Part shown: positions 1 to 12,480 of the stretch, piece after piece
How the letters are laid out: each line of letters opens with the position of its first letter
Numbering within the stretch: position 1 is the first letter of the stretch
Source: Ifrita kowaldi
Taxonomy: Eukaryota; Chordata; Aves; Passeriformes; Cinclosomatidae
Direction: 5' to 3'
NCBI GenBank assembly: GCA_013398055.1
Contig: VZRS01000297.1
Location: 27,512-91,511, forward strand
DNA: 64,000 nt
Made by a program: the position numbers and the translations under genes
Notes under the pieces: generated by a model
The model's database searches: none
Told to the model about the DNA's origin: nothing
Seen by the model: only the letters and a program-made list of their open reading frames with translations

Positions 1-1959
1 AAGGACAGTGGTCCGGGAGTTTTCAAACTGAATTTTTGTCTCAATTTATAATGGGCACCATACATTCTTTTTTCTTAAATGTATTTGTATCAGAAGTTTC
101 CTAAAGATAAGTGTTTTTATTTGCAGGTGAGAGAAGATTTTGAAACGTGAACATGCTTAGAAAAATTGAAATATTGGGTTTTTACTAATTCAACTCTTGG
201 TTTCCCATCCCACAGACTGTGACAATTTTTAGACCTTGATGTGAGAAATGTGTTTTCTTTCTCTAACATTCACTCGGGCCTATTTTATTTCCTTTTTGTT
301 TCTGACATCTTGAAATCCACAGAATTCTATAAAGCCTCCTGGTTTAGGGAAAGGACAGGGAGCAGGCAGGGAGAAAAGTGCAAGGGAAGCGCACATCTGT
401 GATTTTTGAATGTTAATGTCCTCTGGAACACCAGTGTCCTGTGAGCTGCTGCCCGAGTGTGAAACAGGGGGGGCTGGGGTTGCATCCTCAGCTTTTGCTG
501 AGCTGCTGGAGGGTGACTCTCAAAGGCCTCGATGCTGGCAGGTGCCTTTGAGCTCTGCCAATTTCCTGGCTGAGTGGCGGCCACAGCGATGTCCCTGGGC
601 TGGATGGGGATGGTTTGCTGCTCTCAGCAGCTCCCTGACGCATCAGCTCCTCCTGATGCGAGGGAAGGGTCACCTTCCCTGCTGCTCCTGTCTTCCTCAA
701 GGACTGCCTGGAGGGATAGAGCATTTTCCCACCTTTTTGTCCCTTCCTGAAAGGCGTGGGGGGCAAGGTGGACAGAATAGCTGTCAGTCAAGCAAAACCT
801 TCCACGGTCTGTAGGTGGAGAGAACTGAATAGAGTCTGTGCCAGGGTGCAGCTTTCTGTGGGTTCAGTGTTCTTGCAGCCTTTTCCTGAGTGCCTCTGCC
901 CAGCCACTGTTTGGGACAGGATGTTGGGATGGAAGGACTGCTGGAATAACCCAGCAGGTTTATTTTTAGGGTCACAGAAGCCTTTTTTGTGAAGAAGATG
1001 GTTGAGAGGTTTTTTTTGAATCAGGGCCCTCGCTGAGAAAAAAAAAGAGTAAAAGTCTGTGAGAATTTGGCAAACATGGAAAACCCAAAATATTTTCAAA
1101 ATTAAAAAAAAAATAAAAAGAAAAGGGTTTTCAGCAACCTCTATCTTGAAAGTATTAATATCAAGCTTTTTATCCTCATGTTCTACACTGAGATAGTCAT
1201 AAGCTACAAACACCCACCTTGACCTGCACATTTAGGACTCTTCTTCTAAATAAAGCTTATCATTCCTTGGCTAAATTACCAAAGAATCTAAATCTGTCCA
1301 TGTGAGAAGCTTTTTCCTTCCAGCTCTTTCCTAGCAGAGTACAATACACACTGAACTGTAGCAGTTTATCAAAGAGCAAACATGTCATGTGGCCGAGTAT
1401 GGATTGACAGACGGGAGCTGGGTTAATTTACTGTAACCTTCCTTAAAAAGTTGTGTTGAGGAAGCAAAAAGCCATTATCACACGGCTGACCTTTGCCAGG
1501 AAAATATTAATCTTTCCCCAACTCGGTTTGTTAGTACAAGTATATCAACCCAACTGCTCCCAGAAATGTCAGCAGCTAAAATAGGCAGCAACATGCTGCA
1601 CATCAGAAACACTCCCAGCAAGGAGAGGCTCTTCCTGAGGACACAAAGGGAGCCAGGGATGGAAGATGCATCCATACAGAGGAACATTTAATAGCCATCC
1701 AGAGGGGTTCCTCACCGTACCAGCTTATACTCACATAGTTGGTTAATGAAATAGTTCTTAAATAATTGCAATAATTAGTTTCCCCCAAGACAGATGAGGT
1801 ATTTTAAAATTAATGAGGCAGAAAGAAGACTGACCAAGACCACACTTTCCAGCTAAACAAATTAATAAGGGAATTAAGATATTTGTTTTGAGCAGAAATT
1901 GCATTGTTTGGTTTGTTGTTTTGTTTTTTCTTCTTTTGGGTAGTGCCATGCGCGGGATA
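1..1959. other. unique intergenic DNA, no gene seen
   Basis: AT-rich single-copy sequence. A moderately GC-rich patch at about 410-760 is open in more than one frame on both strands, but the translations are unrecognised and there is no convincing splice context. A-rich runs lie near 1,038-1,046 and 1,104-1,125. I see no RNA gene or recognised repeat. Confidence 0.6.
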
Positions 1960-2413
1960 TCATAGAAAAATGGAATCAGGGGATGGGTTGGGTGGGAAGG
2001 GACCTTAAAGCTCATCCCATCCCACCCCTGCCATGGCAGGGACACCTTCCACTGTCCCAGGCTGCTCCAAGCCCCAATGTCCAGCCTGGCCTTGGACACT
2101 GCCAGGGATCCAGGGGCAGCCACAGCTGCTCTGGGCACCCTGTGCCAGGGCCTGCCCACCCTCCCAGGGAACAATTCCTTCCTAATATCAAAGCTAAATT
2201 CCTCTCTGCCAGTTTATACCCATTCCCCCTTGTCCTGTCACTGCAGTCCCTGAGGAATTGTCCCTCTCTGGTTTCCCTGCAGCCCCTGGAAGGAGCTGTG
2301 AGCTCTCCACACAACCTTCTCCTCTCCAGGCTGAGCAGCCCCAGCTCTCCCAGCCTGGCTCCACAGGGGAGGGGCTCCAGTCTCCTCAGCAGCTTGATGC
2401 CCCTCAAAGTCAA
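1960..2413 (-). mobile_element. CR1 LINE 3' fragment (5'-truncated)
   Basis: Read on the minus strand this is the 3' part of an avian CR1 retrotransposon. It has the segment beginning GGAGCCAGGCTGGGAG near 2,345, the run GGAGGGTGGGCAGGCCCTGG near 2,150, and GGACAGTGGAAGGTGTCCC near 2,050. The 3' end lies near 1,960, where the plus strand reads ATCATAGAAAAATGGAATCA. The element is about 450 bp long, and no reverse-transcriptase coding region remains. The terminal repeat is somewhat degraded, so the insertion is not among the youngest here. Confidence 0.93.
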
Positions 2414-3551
2414 AGCAGATTTAATTGTTGAACAGAATTTTCTCAGCTAAGGTATAAATAGCAGCCACTCACCTATCTGGGCCTCAAAAGAGTATGAAAG
2501 TAGTATTATCTACTGTCTGAGAAATATTTAAGTATCAGGATTAATTTTTTGTTGCTGTTTACCTGGAAAAATATATCTGCAGAATTGTAGATAGATTTTG
2601 ACGCAAATACAGTTGATTTGCTGTGCTGTGGGTGTGCATACCTGAAGGGTTTGGCTTCTCGGGCAGGCACAACACAGCACCTCCCGTGGCTCAGGTGGAA
2701 AGCAGTCCTGGCTGGGCACACCCTGCTCGCTGCTGGGTCCCTGCCCTCTGGGGAATGTCTCCTGCACACAAAGTGCAGACAGCACTGCCAGCCACGCAGG
2801 GTGGCATCCCAAAGAACACAGCTCTGGTTAAAAGTCATAAAATATACAGCTCTTAGGAACATCTTGACACCAAGGCCAATAGAGAGAGATCTTTTGATCC
2901 AGGATCAGCAGACCAGATTTAAAACTACATTAAATTTTTATTAGAACATATCCATATTGGAATATATCAAATAGAATTCTCTACGAACTGCTTCATAAAA
3001 AACAGAATATTTGAAAGTGTCGTGGCTTGTTACTATTTCAAAGTTAGAGGAAGCTGTTCTACAAGTGTCACTGCGCTGAACATTTTCTCTGGAGGATTTG
3101 TGGTTTGAGTTTGGTTGTGTTTTTTTGGAAGAATGGGTTTTTTTGGCGCTTTGTTTGTTGTTTCATTTTTTTTTCTTTTGGGATTACACTACTTTTCTTT
3201 TGGAAAAATGAGATATGAGGTGGAGGAGGTTGTTCCTTCCCTCCAGAAGCTCCTGAGCAGGTTTATTGTAGCAAAGGGGTACAGATCCCATTGTGGATTT
3301 GGGACTTGTGAGAGATTGGGGTGCCACATAGGAGGTGAAAGGTTTTCCTGAGGACCAGAGGAGAATGCACAGGGTTTGCTTTTGTTCTTGGTCTTGGAGT
3401 GGAACAAAATGAAACCTGAAAAGGAAAGACATTCAGGCTCACAATGGACAGAGGAGATTGGTGTAGGAAGCCCTGTTATTCCTTTTGGCACCTCTGCTTG
3501 CTGTCACATTTTTATTATAATAAAAAGCCAAAGGATTGATTTCTGAAGTTG

Positions 3552-3573
3552 AAGACTCCAAAATTGGAGTCTT
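3552..3573. repeat. perfect 22-nt inverted repeat followed by T6
   Basis: The arms are AAGACTCCAA and TTGGAGTCTT, with a 2-base AA spacer. A run of T follows on the plus strand. The shape resembles a bacterial intrinsic terminator or a very short hairpin, but in this vertebrate intergenic setting it is most likely chance. Confidence 0.6.
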
Positions 3574-4789
3574 TTTTATTGTAGTAATGCTTGAAGATCA
3601 AGGTAGATCACAGAGCTCTGCCCAGCCTGGGGTCATGGTCCCCAGTGTATAAAATGTCAGGCTGGGCAATGGCCACAAAGGAAGTTCCTTCTGTGAAAAT
3701 GATATCTGGAAAGTTAGGAGGAAAACAAGGGTTTTTTTCCCTGAAAATAAGTTTTCACCAAAAGAAGGAACAGATCAGAATATTAATTAGTGCATGTGGG
3801 CTATATGTGAAGCTGAAGAAAGTGAAAATATTTCCAGTTTTCCTCTGGCTGATTGCATTTTTTCTTCCAAGCAGCTGCTTCTCCTTTTGGTCTCCCATTA
3901 TTCTCATATTTCTGGGATGGAGGGATTGAATTTAAAGATGTCAACACTGAGGGAAAAAAGTTGTAAGTGTGTGTCAGTTCAAAGTTCTCTGGGTGAATGC
4001 TGACTTTCATTTGTAAAATTATTGCATTTTCTTTTCTTGTGCGGTCTGGGGAGAGCAGAAATGCCTCTTGTGAAGGCTGTTCTTGGTGCAGGATGGAAAC
4101 ACCTGTCCCAGAAAAGACCAAAACTCTTACACACAGCTGCAGCAAAGACAGATAGTCATGAACTCCCACAGCAGCTTCCACCTGCCCAGTCCTTCCTTCT
4201 TATTCAGAAAAAAAATCCAAACAAATGAAATGGTAAACCTGCACTGGGATTTCAGCATTAAATTGGCAGTGGACATAAATGTGTGTTTTTCTCTGTGTTT
4301 AGTAAAGAAAGAGATGTGTGCACTTGCAAAGTTATGGTTAGGAGTTAAACTTTGTGATTTTACCTGGGCAACCTTAATATAACTTCCATGTGTTTCAATT
4401 TATTTTTGGAACAAAATACGATGCCTAAAACACATAAATGAGCAGATGGGAACAAGCTAATGTTGGTTTAAAATTAAACCAAATAAACTTACAAGAACTG
4501 CAAGGGCAGAAGGTCTCTCCTCAGAAAAGCACATGAACCCTTCCCTTTTGGTAGCCCAGCTCTGTTTGTGCATGCATGGAGATACTGTAAAGCATAAAAA
4601 AAATCTCTTATTTGAGAGCTATTTTATTCCTAGGGCTGATCATCACAGCCACGGATGGAGACTGTGGGAATAAATAACAGGTATCCAAGGTGCATTTAAT
4701 TTATCAGAGGGTGGCACACGATGGGAAATACTGCAACTGCCTGGGTTAGTGCATTAGTGTAAAGATGGAATAATTTAAAGAGTTAAATT

Positions 4790-5030
4790 CATCTAAACGT
4801 TCTGTATCCTGTTTGTTCTAACATAATTATTATGTTAATTTTGGTATGCTTTGCATATTAAGCTGAGTACATCCTAAGATACTAATGACCAGTGTGTCAG
4901 CTTTTTATTAAACAGGAAATAAACACGCTGCAGCAGCTAATTAGTTTGTTATTCATATCAAAGAAAATGAGACTGTTCCTCTGCTTTCTAATTGAATGTA
5001 TTTGCACTATTTGACAAATTGCCATTTCTT
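4790..5030. promoter_or_regulatory. possible conserved non-coding element
   Basis: The stretch is dense in developmental-factor-like motifs. There is a perfect 19-nt palindrome at 4,819-4,837 with arms TAACATAAT and ATTATGTTA. An octamer-like TTTGCATA lies at 4,850, a forkhead-like ATAAACA at about 4,918, and a homeodomain-like TAATTAG at 4,938. All these motifs are common in AT-rich DNA, so this is a guess based on texture. No function or target gene can be named. Confidence 0.2.
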
Positions 5031-5556
5031 GAATCAAGCAAGTGGGGAAAAGGGAGAGGCTGCAGCTCCATTGGAAAGACTCGTGGTTGGAATATATTGT
5101 GTGAATATGCAGCAGTAATAATCACTAAATAATGAGGCATTAATACCTTGCTGATGCTTGGAGATGTTGGCCAGCTCAGAAACCTTTCCATGCTTTGAGC
5201 TCTGCCCCTAAATCCCTCCTTGCTCCAGTTCATGGTGCTCCCAATCAGATGGATGTGTTCTTAGTGATGAAGGTCTTGGGGACACACTTGGCCCTTGTCC
5301 AGCCCTTGTCCCCTGCCCTGGGATCACCAATCAACCCCTCACACACCTGAGGAAGCTCTAAACTCCATTGTCTTTTGAGCTTTGATATCTTGCAGTCCAA
5401 AATCAATTTACCATCCCTAGATAGTGAAAGCTGATAAAATACCACATTTAGTTATTGATGACATCATTATGCTGGCTGAAGTGAGAAACTGAGTCACTTC
5501 TCTACACCAGATATTGCACAAAAGTTGAGGAAGTGTCCAAGACCAGGTGGGAAATT

Positions 5557-5672
5557 GAGCCTGAAGGAGCCTGGGATAGTGGAAGGTGTCCCTGCCCATG
5601 GCAGGGGTGGAATTAAATGGTCTCTAAGGTCCCTTCCAACCCAAACCATTCTGGGATACCATGCTTCCCTAA
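5557..5672 (+). mobile_element. CR1 LINE 3' end, short
   Basis: This is the last ~115 bp of a plus-strand CR1. It has the GGTGTCCCTGCCCATGGCAG motif at 5,585 and AAGGTCCCTTCCAACCCAAA at 5,627, then CATTCTGGGATACC as the degraded tail. The element is strongly 5'-truncated and non-coding. Confidence 0.93.
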
Positions 5673-7089
5673 CTGGCAGACTCGCCCCTGCTCAGAGGTA
5701 CAACCAATGTCCCTTTTTGGTGACAAAGGGCAATGCTGTACATTTAAAGCTGCAGAGGCTGATCAGAATCAACCACAGAGTACCTGAACCCATGCATGAG
5801 TCACTGTCCTAAAGCTGCGGGGTGGGAGGGAGGTAATGAGCTCATTTGGGTGGAAATCAGCTTATTACTGTGCCAGCCTGTGATAGTCTGTCACAGTCCT
5901 CGCCAGCAAACAGTCCCTGGCTGCCCACCCACAGCCCCCACTGCAAAGCCAGGCTGATGTCAGTCACTGGCACCTGCCTCCAGCACTGCAAACGGGGCTG
6001 GTGAGCAGCCAGCCAAACCCACAGCACTGTGTAAAGACAAAAACTCCGTAAAAGTCTGGTTTCTTAAGTCATGTAATACTTGAGAGGGATCCTGGTGGCA
6101 AGGAATGCAGGACAGAATGACACAGAACTGCTGAAGAAGCTGGAAGGAGCAGTGTTTTGTAATCCAGGGAAAGAAGTAAATGAAAAAAGGGAAAGGCTGT
6201 AAATAAGTGCAGGAGTCCACAGAGGTAAGATCAATACTGAAAACAGGGCTTCATCCAGAACATCAATGACTTAAGCATGTGAGAGCCCTGCTCTGTCCAG
6301 AACTCACTAAACCCTGAGGAGAGTGATTTAACTGTGACCAGCAAGTAGAATTATTTCTGTGAGTATTTCCAGCAACAGTAGCTGTGTGAGAATAATAAAG
6401 TTTAGGTCTGCTATTTCAACAGACCTAGCTACATGTCAACAAAGAAATCCAAGAAATGTATATTTTCATAGTTCATCTACATTTTATTACATAAATGAAC
6501 TGGTTCTCTGGTATTCAGGGTGCTGGGAACCTGTGCTGCATTTTTATTCCACCCAGGCTCACAAATATTTATAACAGCAAATGTAGCAGCATTCATTCAC
6601 CTGTCAGCTGAATTTAATCAAGATCAAATGAACTTCTGAGCACTGTCTCTGTCTGAAAATTTTAGAATATCAGATTTGTCATGATAAAGCATTTTTCTCT
6701 GTTTCTCAACAACAACATAAAGACAGGAATTAAATAGAATTACTCCCACGGCTGACACAGGAGAGTGTCACTGAGGGTTATTGAAGCAGGCTTCTGAGAG
6801 ACTGATGGCTGAGGAACAGCAAAAGCAGCACTGAAGGCACTAAACACAGCTGGGTCTGATGGCTCTTGGTGAATTTGGTTACTTTCCACTCCATGGCTAC
6901 CAATTTTAAGAGTTTAAATGTTACCTCATTAGTCCAGAAAAGTTTAATTTTCATAGCACATTACGCAGTTCTGCAATCATCAGTTTCCACCTGTGAGCAG
7001 CAGCATTCCCATCTCTGCCTGCTGCCAGGGCCACGAAAGCAGTTTTGTCTGGATCATGATCATTTCTTGCTCATCCTTATTAATAAATA
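5673..7089. other. unique intergenic DNA
   Basis: No gene or recognised repeat. A moderately GC-rich patch at 5,870-6,010 contains short open frames of no recognisable similarity. Confidence 0.6.
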
Positions 7090-7141
7090 GGTTGGACTTG
7101 ATGATCCCAGAGGTCTTTTCTAACCCATTTGATTCTGTGGA
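7090..7141 (+). mobile_element. CR1 LINE terminal remnant (~50 bp)
   Basis: Only the extreme 3' end is present: GGTTGGACTTGATGATCCCA followed by AGGTCTTTTCTAACCCATTT and GATTCTGTG. It belongs to a different CR1 subfamily from the 5.6 kb piece and is extremely short. Confidence 0.8.
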
Positions 7142-9976
7142 ATAAAAATCAGGAGATCAAACAAACAAAAAAAAGTCTCTTTGGTTCAATGATTTTTTGT
7201 TATGATTTTTCTTATCATATGTTTTTAGCATGTGATTATATTAATTAAAATCTCCATTGAATACTGTAATTGTTTAACAACACATGAGTCTAAAGGGAAT
7301 TTAGGCTGGTAACTCTTTCCTGGTTTTCTCTGCTTGGAGAGCCTCTATTATCAAGACAAATGGCTCCGTCCATCAGCTCCCAGGTCTCAAAGCACAAGCT
7401 GGTGTCTGGAAATGCAGTTTAGTAAATGCAAGGCTCCTCTGCCATCAGCCACCAGAAAAGGATCCCCAAAGGAAGAGATGTTAACTAACATTTTCCAGTG
7501 GATCTTTGCAGCTCATTGAGTTGGATGACAGAGACTGTCCTTTGGGGAGGGAAGGGGAGAAGAGATGGAAAAAATTGTATTTAAAATAACCTTATTTATG
7601 ATTATTGTTTCCATGGCCCACTCAAAAGCATCATGGACAGTTAAACTAAGTATAATATTGCATTGTCATACAATCAAACTGATTAAAAAAGAATATTGAG
7701 GTTAAATGCTGAGCCATGTTGTGATTATGAGAATAACATGATATTGATAAAATGAAAACTTGGTAATTTTTGCAGTCTCAGCCGTGTAAGGATCTGGAGC
7801 TGTGCCCTGAACCACAACCTCCTGCTGTTAATTCTTTCCTTCCTTTCATCACCAATCCCCACTGGACTCATGGGCCAATTAGTGGGGGCAATAACAGGCA
7901 TATGAATTTTTGACTATATTGGATATTGCAAATTAAAAAACAAACAGATGAAGAAACCCCAGTGTGGCAGAAGCATGTAAAAGGTTATGAAGTAATTTTA
8001 GAGCTAATGTATAGAGATTAGGTTGTGTATTAGGTGCACAGTGACAATGCCTGGCAGCTCTCAAGGCTGATGGCTCCCTTATTTAGGTGTGCCATCCTTT
8101 GTGCTTGGATAGTGCCGAGGAATTTCTCAGAGGAATCATCGGGAATTTTTTCATTGACATTCACAGGCAGTCAATGGGGTCAATATTATTTAGTGACAAC
8201 AGCTGGAATTTAATGCTTATCAAATGTATTCTTTAGTAAAACACTGCTTCATGGGCTGGGGCTTTGCAGACATAAATAATCCTGGAACAAATTCCTCCTG
8301 TAAGGACCTCAACAGGATTCCATGCCCTGCACCATTTGCACCATTTGGGATTAGTTTTCTTTCTTTCCTTCTTTTTTTTTTTTTTTAACTAGTCTCATTT
8401 GAAATCCTTTCTTTTTGGAGTGTTATTTTCAGTGACACACTACAGATGTTACAGAGAGTCATGAACAACGTTTGTTCGCCTACTTCCCAAGGTGAGAAAG
8501 GTGAGCTTGCAATGCCTTCATTTTACCATGTGAGTGTCTCAGGTGCTCTCCAGCAGAACAGTGAAAAGAACATCACTGAAGTCAGGGGAAAATGGAGTTT
8601 AAATCTCCTGTTATATGGCATAATTTACAATATGCAGCATAAGGCTCCTAACTAGGATCCAACAGCCTTCTCAATTTTTATGTTACTTCCTCGTGTTCCC
8701 TGCTTTTTTACAAGGTGCACAGACATTTACAGCTCTGAAGACAAGCACCTCTTAGAAAGATTTAACAGTTTTATTTTAGGCTCATTACTTATTTAAATCG
8801 TTAACTAATGCTTGATGTAAATACTTCTATTATTGCTTTAGATTTTGCAGAGATATTTTGATTTTTCATGCACAAAATCTGAGTCCCAGCACATATGCAG
8901 ACTTCATGGAGACACAAGCAAGCAAAACATTTTTCTGATGTGTTCCACCACCATGCTGGAGACACAAATGCAAAGTTTCTCCTCTTGCACTTTCAACTGT
9001 TGAAATGCAGAGTAAAGTGAAAGATTTGCACTTGGTGCATCTCTGGCCAAGATCCAGGAGCAGGATGCACATCCATAATTCCTTAGCATGTGTGGAGCCC
9101 TGCAGAAATCAGTAACAGCTCTGCAGGACCCACCTGTCCTGGGAAGGGATTGCCAAGTCTGGGACGGAAAACTGGGGAAAAAAAACCCAAAAAGATTCAT
9201 AGGTGAAGTTTTCCAGCAGGTTTTTGCTTATCTCCCAATGGCATTGCAGGGAGAACCTGCCTTTCTGTGCGTGACGTGTTCACATCCACAGAATTATGAG
9301 CATCACTTTTACATTTCAGACCAATCCATTTTGTGACTCAGCAGAGTCTGTCCAGACTGGGAGCCAGACTCATAAATCAGTTGTTCTACACGTCTCATAC
9401 AGAAAGTAAATAAATCTCTCCAAGAGAGAAAACTCGGAAAATAGAAGTTGTTATCCGTTTATTTTTACAGCATTTCGGTGGTTACATACTTGAACAATTA
9501 GAGGTGCCTGCAGAGCTTTTTTCATTTTATTCCTTGCTTTTCCTAATTTAAAGTAGCAACATAATCCAAAAGGTGTCTGGGCTTTTTTACACAACCTTAT
9601 GTTCTCTCTCAGATATAATTCAGAGGGGCTTTTCCTGGCATTTTATTTTTTTTTTAGTGCTTTTGTGCTTAACAAAAAACATAACCTGTATGGTCAATGC
9701 AGGTATTACAGTAGATAATTTTAATAGAAATCATTAACTTAAGCAGGACTTGGTCCCAGCCCTAATTTTAAGATGCGTAGCACTCAACAAATCAGACGAG
9801 AGTTTGGCATCTCCCTGAGCACAGACTCCAGCTTATACCTCATGGCCAGTGGTGGCAGACTGGTAAATTAAGGACTCTTAGTTGCTGAGGTGATCACAAA
9901 GATTTGGGTTTTTTTCCATTTTTTCTTAAAAAATGCTGAATTCCTGTAAGGGATGTGAGTGTCACTTAACTTTTAC
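7142..9976. other. unique intergenic DNA
   Basis: No gene seen. A run of 15 T lies at 8,372-8,386. The rest is AT-rich with no recognised repeat family. Open frames near 8,446-8,655 and 8,866-9,336 are short and unrecognised. Confidence 0.6.
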
Positions 9977-10254
9977 AAGAGCAGGCAGTGACAGGAGAAG
10001 GGGGAATGGCTTCACACCGACAGAGAGGAGGGTTAGATTGGATGTTGGGCAGGAATTGTTCCCTGGGAGGGTGGGCAGGCCCTGGCACAGGGTGCCCAGA
10101 GCAGCTGTGGCTGCCCCTGGATCCCTGGCAGTGCCCAAGGCCAGGTTGGACATTGGGGCTTGGAGCAGCCTGGGACAGTGGAAGGTGTCCCTATGGTGTA
10201 ATTAAATGATCTTTAAGGTTCCTTCCAACCCAAACCATTCTGGATCCCATGATT
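9977..10254 (+). mobile_element. CR1 LINE 3' fragment
   Basis: Plus-strand CR1 running from the region before the GGAATTGTTCCCTGGGAGGG motif (about 10,050) to the 3' end CCAACCCAAACCATTCTGG (about 10,227). The usual GCCCATGGCAGGGGTGGAAT segment is shortened after GGTGTCCC, leaving an internal deletion of roughly 15-20 bases relative to the other copies here. It is 5'-truncated and non-coding. Confidence 0.93.
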
Positions 10255-10344
10255 AACCTTGAAAAATCACCCTGATAGCAAATCTAAAACCAAAATTAAT
10301 TAAAAAAACCCAAAAAAAATACCCCAAAAAATCAAACCTGTTGA

Positions 10345-10456
10345 ATCTCAGGCACAGGGTGGGATTTTGGGGTGTCCTGTGCAGGACCAGGAGTTGGATT
10401 TGATGATCCTGGTGGGTCCCTTCCCACTCAGGATAGTCCATGATTCTGTGATATTT
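10345..10456 (+). mobile_element. CR1 LINE 3' end, second subfamily
   Basis: The 3' end reads TTGGATTTGATGATCCTGGT, then GGGTCCCTTCCCACTCAGGA and a tail ending CATGATTCTGTGA. This tail type differs from the neighbour at 9,977-10,254, so it is a separate insertion about 90 bp downstream in the same orientation. The A-rich spacer between them has no obvious identity. Confidence 0.88.
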
Positions 10457-11834
10457 CCAGTGGACAAGGCAGGAAGCAAAGACAGACTTTTGAAACTGTA
10501 AATAATTATAAGATAAATGTTTGGCTAACCTCTCTTATTTAGAGGTTTCTTAAATCTTGGTCTCAGCCTTGTAAAGCAACTCTAAAACACCCTGAATATA
10601 ACGCACCGGGTGCTGTACTTGCCATATTTAATTTTCCTTTCCTGGATTGGAGTTAGACTAGGTAGAACTGGGAAAAATCAAACCTTCTTGTTTATGTCCT
10701 ACATTCCCTTTAACTCTAGTTTTGTATTTTAGGAGTGGGGCGTGGGGTGGGAAGAAGATACTTCTAAATTTTCATTAGCTTTGGGTTTAGAAAAAAAGAA
10801 TCAAAATAAAAACTCACTGTAGAGAAATTAGACATTTTTTAGGCTGCATCCTCACCTGGAGTAAATACCTGTGAGTAACAGCAGTAGGAAATCTGAGCTG
10901 TGAGAATATCTGCATCCTTTATCTTTGCTTAAGGTTAGCCTCTTACATTTACTATTCGGTGATATGCCAAAAATAAAACTTTTTATTATACTTTATTGAA
11001 ATTTCTGGATGTCCTCATAAAAGCCTAAATGTTAGAGGAACAATATTAATAAGTCATCCAGTTCTCTTTGCGCTCACACATATTTCTTGGCAGTAAAAGA
11101 ATATTACATTGCACGAGCTGTGCAGAACAGAATTTGGAGTCTTGTTCCGGGTCAGTTCAAATGTGTGTGTAACAACATTTGAGTCTGGCATATGATGAGG
11201 GATCTTAAACCTTATTATATATTCTCTATAGACTTGGCGAGGGTCGTTGTGTTTGGGTTTTTTGTTTGTTTGTGGGTTGGTTTTTGTTGGTTTCCTTTGT
11301 TTTTTAAATTTTTAATCTGTGCCCTCATTTAGGAAACATAGGAAAACTTCAGAAATAAACTCGTGACTTACAGCTCTCTTGCAGCTGAAGTGCATGAAAA
11401 AATACAATGGTCATATATCCCAACGAACTAATTTTATATAGCTAATTTTAATATTATAAAGCTTGGTTTCATATCCTTGCAAATACATAATAATGTTTAG
11501 ATAAAACTGGTGAGTTTGATAAATAGATACAGTTTGAATTCTTTAGAGCTAATTTCATTCACAGAGAGAACAAATACTGTCTGATTTTACAGCACTGCTT
11601 AACATTCCATCGTTTTCATCAGGAAACACTTTCAGTGCTATGTGGATATTGTTGTAATACAATTCATAATTTTAAAGGTCTTTTGAAACCAAATTCAGCA
11701 ACATTTTCCTCATACATCTCTTCTGGACATTGCTCTCAGGCCGACTGATTCCCACCCAGACAGATCTGTCTTTCTTGACTCAGAAGGCAATTTGAGGTAC
11801 AAAATACGCTCCATTTATCTCATACCTGTTTGGG
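10457..11834. other. unique intergenic DNA
   Basis: AT-rich sequence with no gene and no recognised repeat. GT-rich low-complexity sequence lies at 11,243-11,305. Confidence 0.6.
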
Positions 11835-12354
11835 ATGTGATCCAGAGGGATCTGGACAAGCTCCAGAAGTGGCTCATGGGAATCTGAGCTTTAACAGGAG
11901 AAGTTCTGGAGCTGCCCCTGGGTCAGGGCAGCCCCCGGGATCAGCCCAGGCTGGGGCTGAGCAGAGGGAGCAGCCCCGGGAGAGGCCCTGGGGGAGCTGT
12001 GGGGCAGAGCCGGCCCTGCCCCGGCCGTGTGCGCTGGGACCCCAAACCCCCCTGCCCTGGGCTGAGCCCCATTGTGGGCAGCAGGGGAGGGGGGATTCTG
12101 CCCCTCTGCCCCCTCAGCTGAGACCCCACCTGCAGAGCTGCCCCAGCCCTGGGGCCAGCACAGGAAGGAGCTGGAGCTGCTGCAGAGAGCCCAGAGGAGG
12201 CACCAGCAGGATCAGAGGGATGGAGCAGCTCTGCTGGCAGGAAAGGCTGCCAGAGCTGGGATTGTTCAGCCTGCAGAGGAGAAGCTTTGGGCTGAGCTCA
12301 GTGTGGCCTTGCAGGGCCTGAAGGAGCTGCAGGAAAGCTGGAGAGAGACAATTG
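11835..12354 (+). mobile_element. young CR1 LINE, interrupted by assembly gap
   Basis: A plus-strand CR1 begins near GATCCAGAGGGATCTGGACA (about 11,840), the region upstream of the 3' end where CR1 reads through to the CTCCAGAAGTGG motif. From 12,091 to 12,354 it matches 54,524-54,787 at all but one base (AAGGAGCTGG versus AAGGACCTGG). It stops mid-element at the gap, so roughly 290 bp of expected 3' end is missing. The frames across it are open because the DNA is GC-rich, not because it encodes a protein. Confidence 0.9.
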
Positions 12355-12479
12355 NNNNNNNNNNNNNNNNNNNNNNNNNNNNNNNNNNNNNNNNNNNNNN
12401 NNNNNNNNNNNNNNNNNNNNNNNNNNNNNNNNNNNNNNNNNNNNNNNNNNNNNNNNNNNNNNNNNNNNNNNNNNNNNNN
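12355..12479. other. assembly gap (125 N)
   Basis: The run of N sits between the middle of a CR1 element and an 11-bp minisatellite. The true missing sequence should hold the CR1 3' end and an unknown number of minisatellite copies. Confidence 0.99.
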
Positions 12480-12480
12480 G

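Larger units (their letters stand above)
2414..5556. other. unique intergenic DNA
   Basis: No gene seen. It holds two perfect short inverted repeats (3,552-3,573 and 4,463-4,482) and a conserved-element-like stretch at about 4,790-5,030, listed separately. A T-rich region lies at 3,115-3,180. The frames open in this stretch are short and unrecognised. Confidence 0.6.

Noticed and set aside
3018..3075. GTGTCGTGGCTTG resembling the start of a common avian ERV LTR (TGTCGTGG)
   Set aside because: The similarity ends after about eight bases and no other LTR features follow.
3552..3573. Hairpin plus T run resembling a bacterial intrinsic terminator
   Set aside because: The window is vertebrate nuclear DNA with no gene upstream. 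Short perfect inverted repeats are expected by chance at this length scale.
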